A stretch of DNA of 5,397 nucleotides from Lysobacteraceae bacterium (lineage in GTDB: Bacteria; Pseudomonadota; Gammaproteobacteria; Xanthomonadales; Xanthomonadaceae). The stretch spans positions 1-5,397 of the forward strand of contig JAIXTZ010000152.1 of the NCBI GenBank assembly GCA_027483745.1, given 5' to 3'. Position 1 is the first letter of the stretch. Every line of letters begins with the position of its first letter. The notes under the pieces were generated by a model. It searched no databases and was not told the origin of the DNA. It was given only the letters and a program-made list of their open reading frames with translations. Of this stretch, positions 4,973 to 5,397 are shown one piece after another. Both the position numbers and the translations under genes were made by a program.

Positions 4973-5397
4973 ATGCTGCTTCGCCACATCCTCGCCCTCT
5001 CGCTGCTCGCCGCCTTGCCGGCCGCCGCGCAGTCGCCGGCCGCCGCCGATGCTCCCGCCGCGACCTCCGGCAAACAGCCCTTCACCGTCGAACGCAGCTG
5101 GCAGATCCAGCGCCTCGGCAACCCGGTCGTCTCGCCGGACGGCTCGCGCATCGTCGCGCCGGTCACGCGCTTCGAGATGAAGGAGGACAAGGCCTACACC
5201 GACCTGTGGATCTGGAACGCCGACGGCAGCGGCGAGCGCGCCTTCACCACGCACGTGGGCAACGAAGGCTCGCCGGCCTTCAGCCCGGACGGCCGCTTCA
5301 TCGCCTTCACCGCCCAGCGCGAGGACGACAAGGCGCCGCAGCTCTACGTGATGCCGGTCGACGGCGGCGAAGCCCGCCGCCTCACCACGCTGGCCAC
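4973..5397 (+). CDS. S9 family peptidase (prolyl oligopeptidase type), N-terminal fragment
   Basis: The first 141 codons of a secreted serine peptidase, cut by the right edge. Residues 1-19 form a Sec signal peptide (MLLRHILALSLLAALPAAA, likely cleaved before Gln20), followed by a short Ala/Pro linker. From about residue 38 the sequence is a TolB/WD40-like beta-propeller: two PD40-type blades are visible, with SPDG at 54-57 and again at 104-107, 50 residues apart, each preceded by a small-residue strand and followed by RI or RF and hydrophobics. DLWIWNADGSGERAFTT and QLYVMPVDGGEARRLTT are the matching inter-blade strands. This layout is typical of acylaminoacyl-peptidase-like and dipeptidyl-peptidase-like S9 enzymes, whose alpha/beta-hydrolase domain with the Ser-Asp-His triad would lie beyond the window, so activity cannot be verified. 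It is divergent from the operon. A role in periplasmic peptide degradation is inferred. The upstream ATG at 4938 is out of frame; no strong ribosome site precedes 4973. Confidence 0.88.
   Translation, partial: MLLRHILALSLLAALPAAAQSPAAADAPAATSGKQPFTVERSWQIQRLGNPVVSPDGSRIVAPVTRFEMKEDKAYTDLWIWNADGSGERAFTTHVGNEGSPAFSPDGRFIAFTAQREDDKAPQLYVMPVDGGEARRLTTLA

Noticed and set aside
4819..5190. N-terminal extension of the DUF819 frame up to 5190, and another minus-strand frame 4826-5254
   Set aside because: Both run antisense through the S9 peptidase start, whose signal peptide and SPDG propeller repeats are convincing. The extension resembles no membrane protein.
1..5397. Rho-independent terminators, RNA genes, CRISPR arrays, insertion sequences
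   Set aside because: No stem followed by a T run, no tRNA- or rRNA-like sequence, no regularly spaced repeats and no transposase frame could be found on either strand.

Overview
The window is very GC-rich (roughly 70% by eye), with strong G/C bias at third codon positions and long open frames on the antisense strands. The protein content (an S9 peptidase with a TolB-like propeller, a DUF819 permease, a secreted NlpC/P60 enzyme with N-terminal SH3 domains, a lipoprotein YkuD enzyme) suggests a Gram-negative proteobacterium. The Xanthomonadaceae/Lysobacteraceae (Lysobacter, Luteimonas and relatives) are my best guess; this is inference from family resemblance, not a database result.

Layout: one operon on the minus strand fills positions 4818 down to 1 and runs off the left edge. 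In transcription order it encodes (1) a DUF819 polytopic membrane protein, 4818-3655; (2) a secreted NlpC/P60 cysteine peptidase with SH3-like domains, 3658-2198; (3) a cytoplasmic dipeptide epimerase of the enolase superfamily, 2201-1095; (4) a YkuD-type L,D-transpeptidase-like lipoprotein, 1093-188; and (5) the first 63 codons of a dicarboxylate/amino acid:cation symporter, 191-1. Three of the four junctions are 4-nt ATGA overlaps and the fourth has a 1-nt gap, so the genes are almost certainly co-transcribed and translationally coupled. A 154-bp divergent intergenic region (4819-4972) separates the operon from a plus-strand S9-family peptidase gene (4973 onward) that is cut by the right edge.

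How the genes may work together: the NlpC/P60 protein resembles enzymes that cut L-Ala-gamma-D-Glu-diamino acid peptides after D-Glu, and the epimerase has the residues that turn L-Ala-D-Glu into L-Ala-L-Glu. This is the enzyme pair of the Bacillus ykfB-ykfC murein-peptide salvage operon. Here the peptidase carries a signal peptide while the epimerase does not, so the released dipeptide (or its products) must cross the inner membrane. The operon supplies two membrane transporters but no ABC importer. The main hypothesis from the window is that the uncharacterised DUF819 protein, or the symporter, imports the peptidoglycan-derived dipeptide or glutamate. The YkuD lipoprotein would act on peptidoglycan or its fragments in the periplasm. 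No RNA genes, CRISPR arrays, insertion sequences or convincing terminators were seen.
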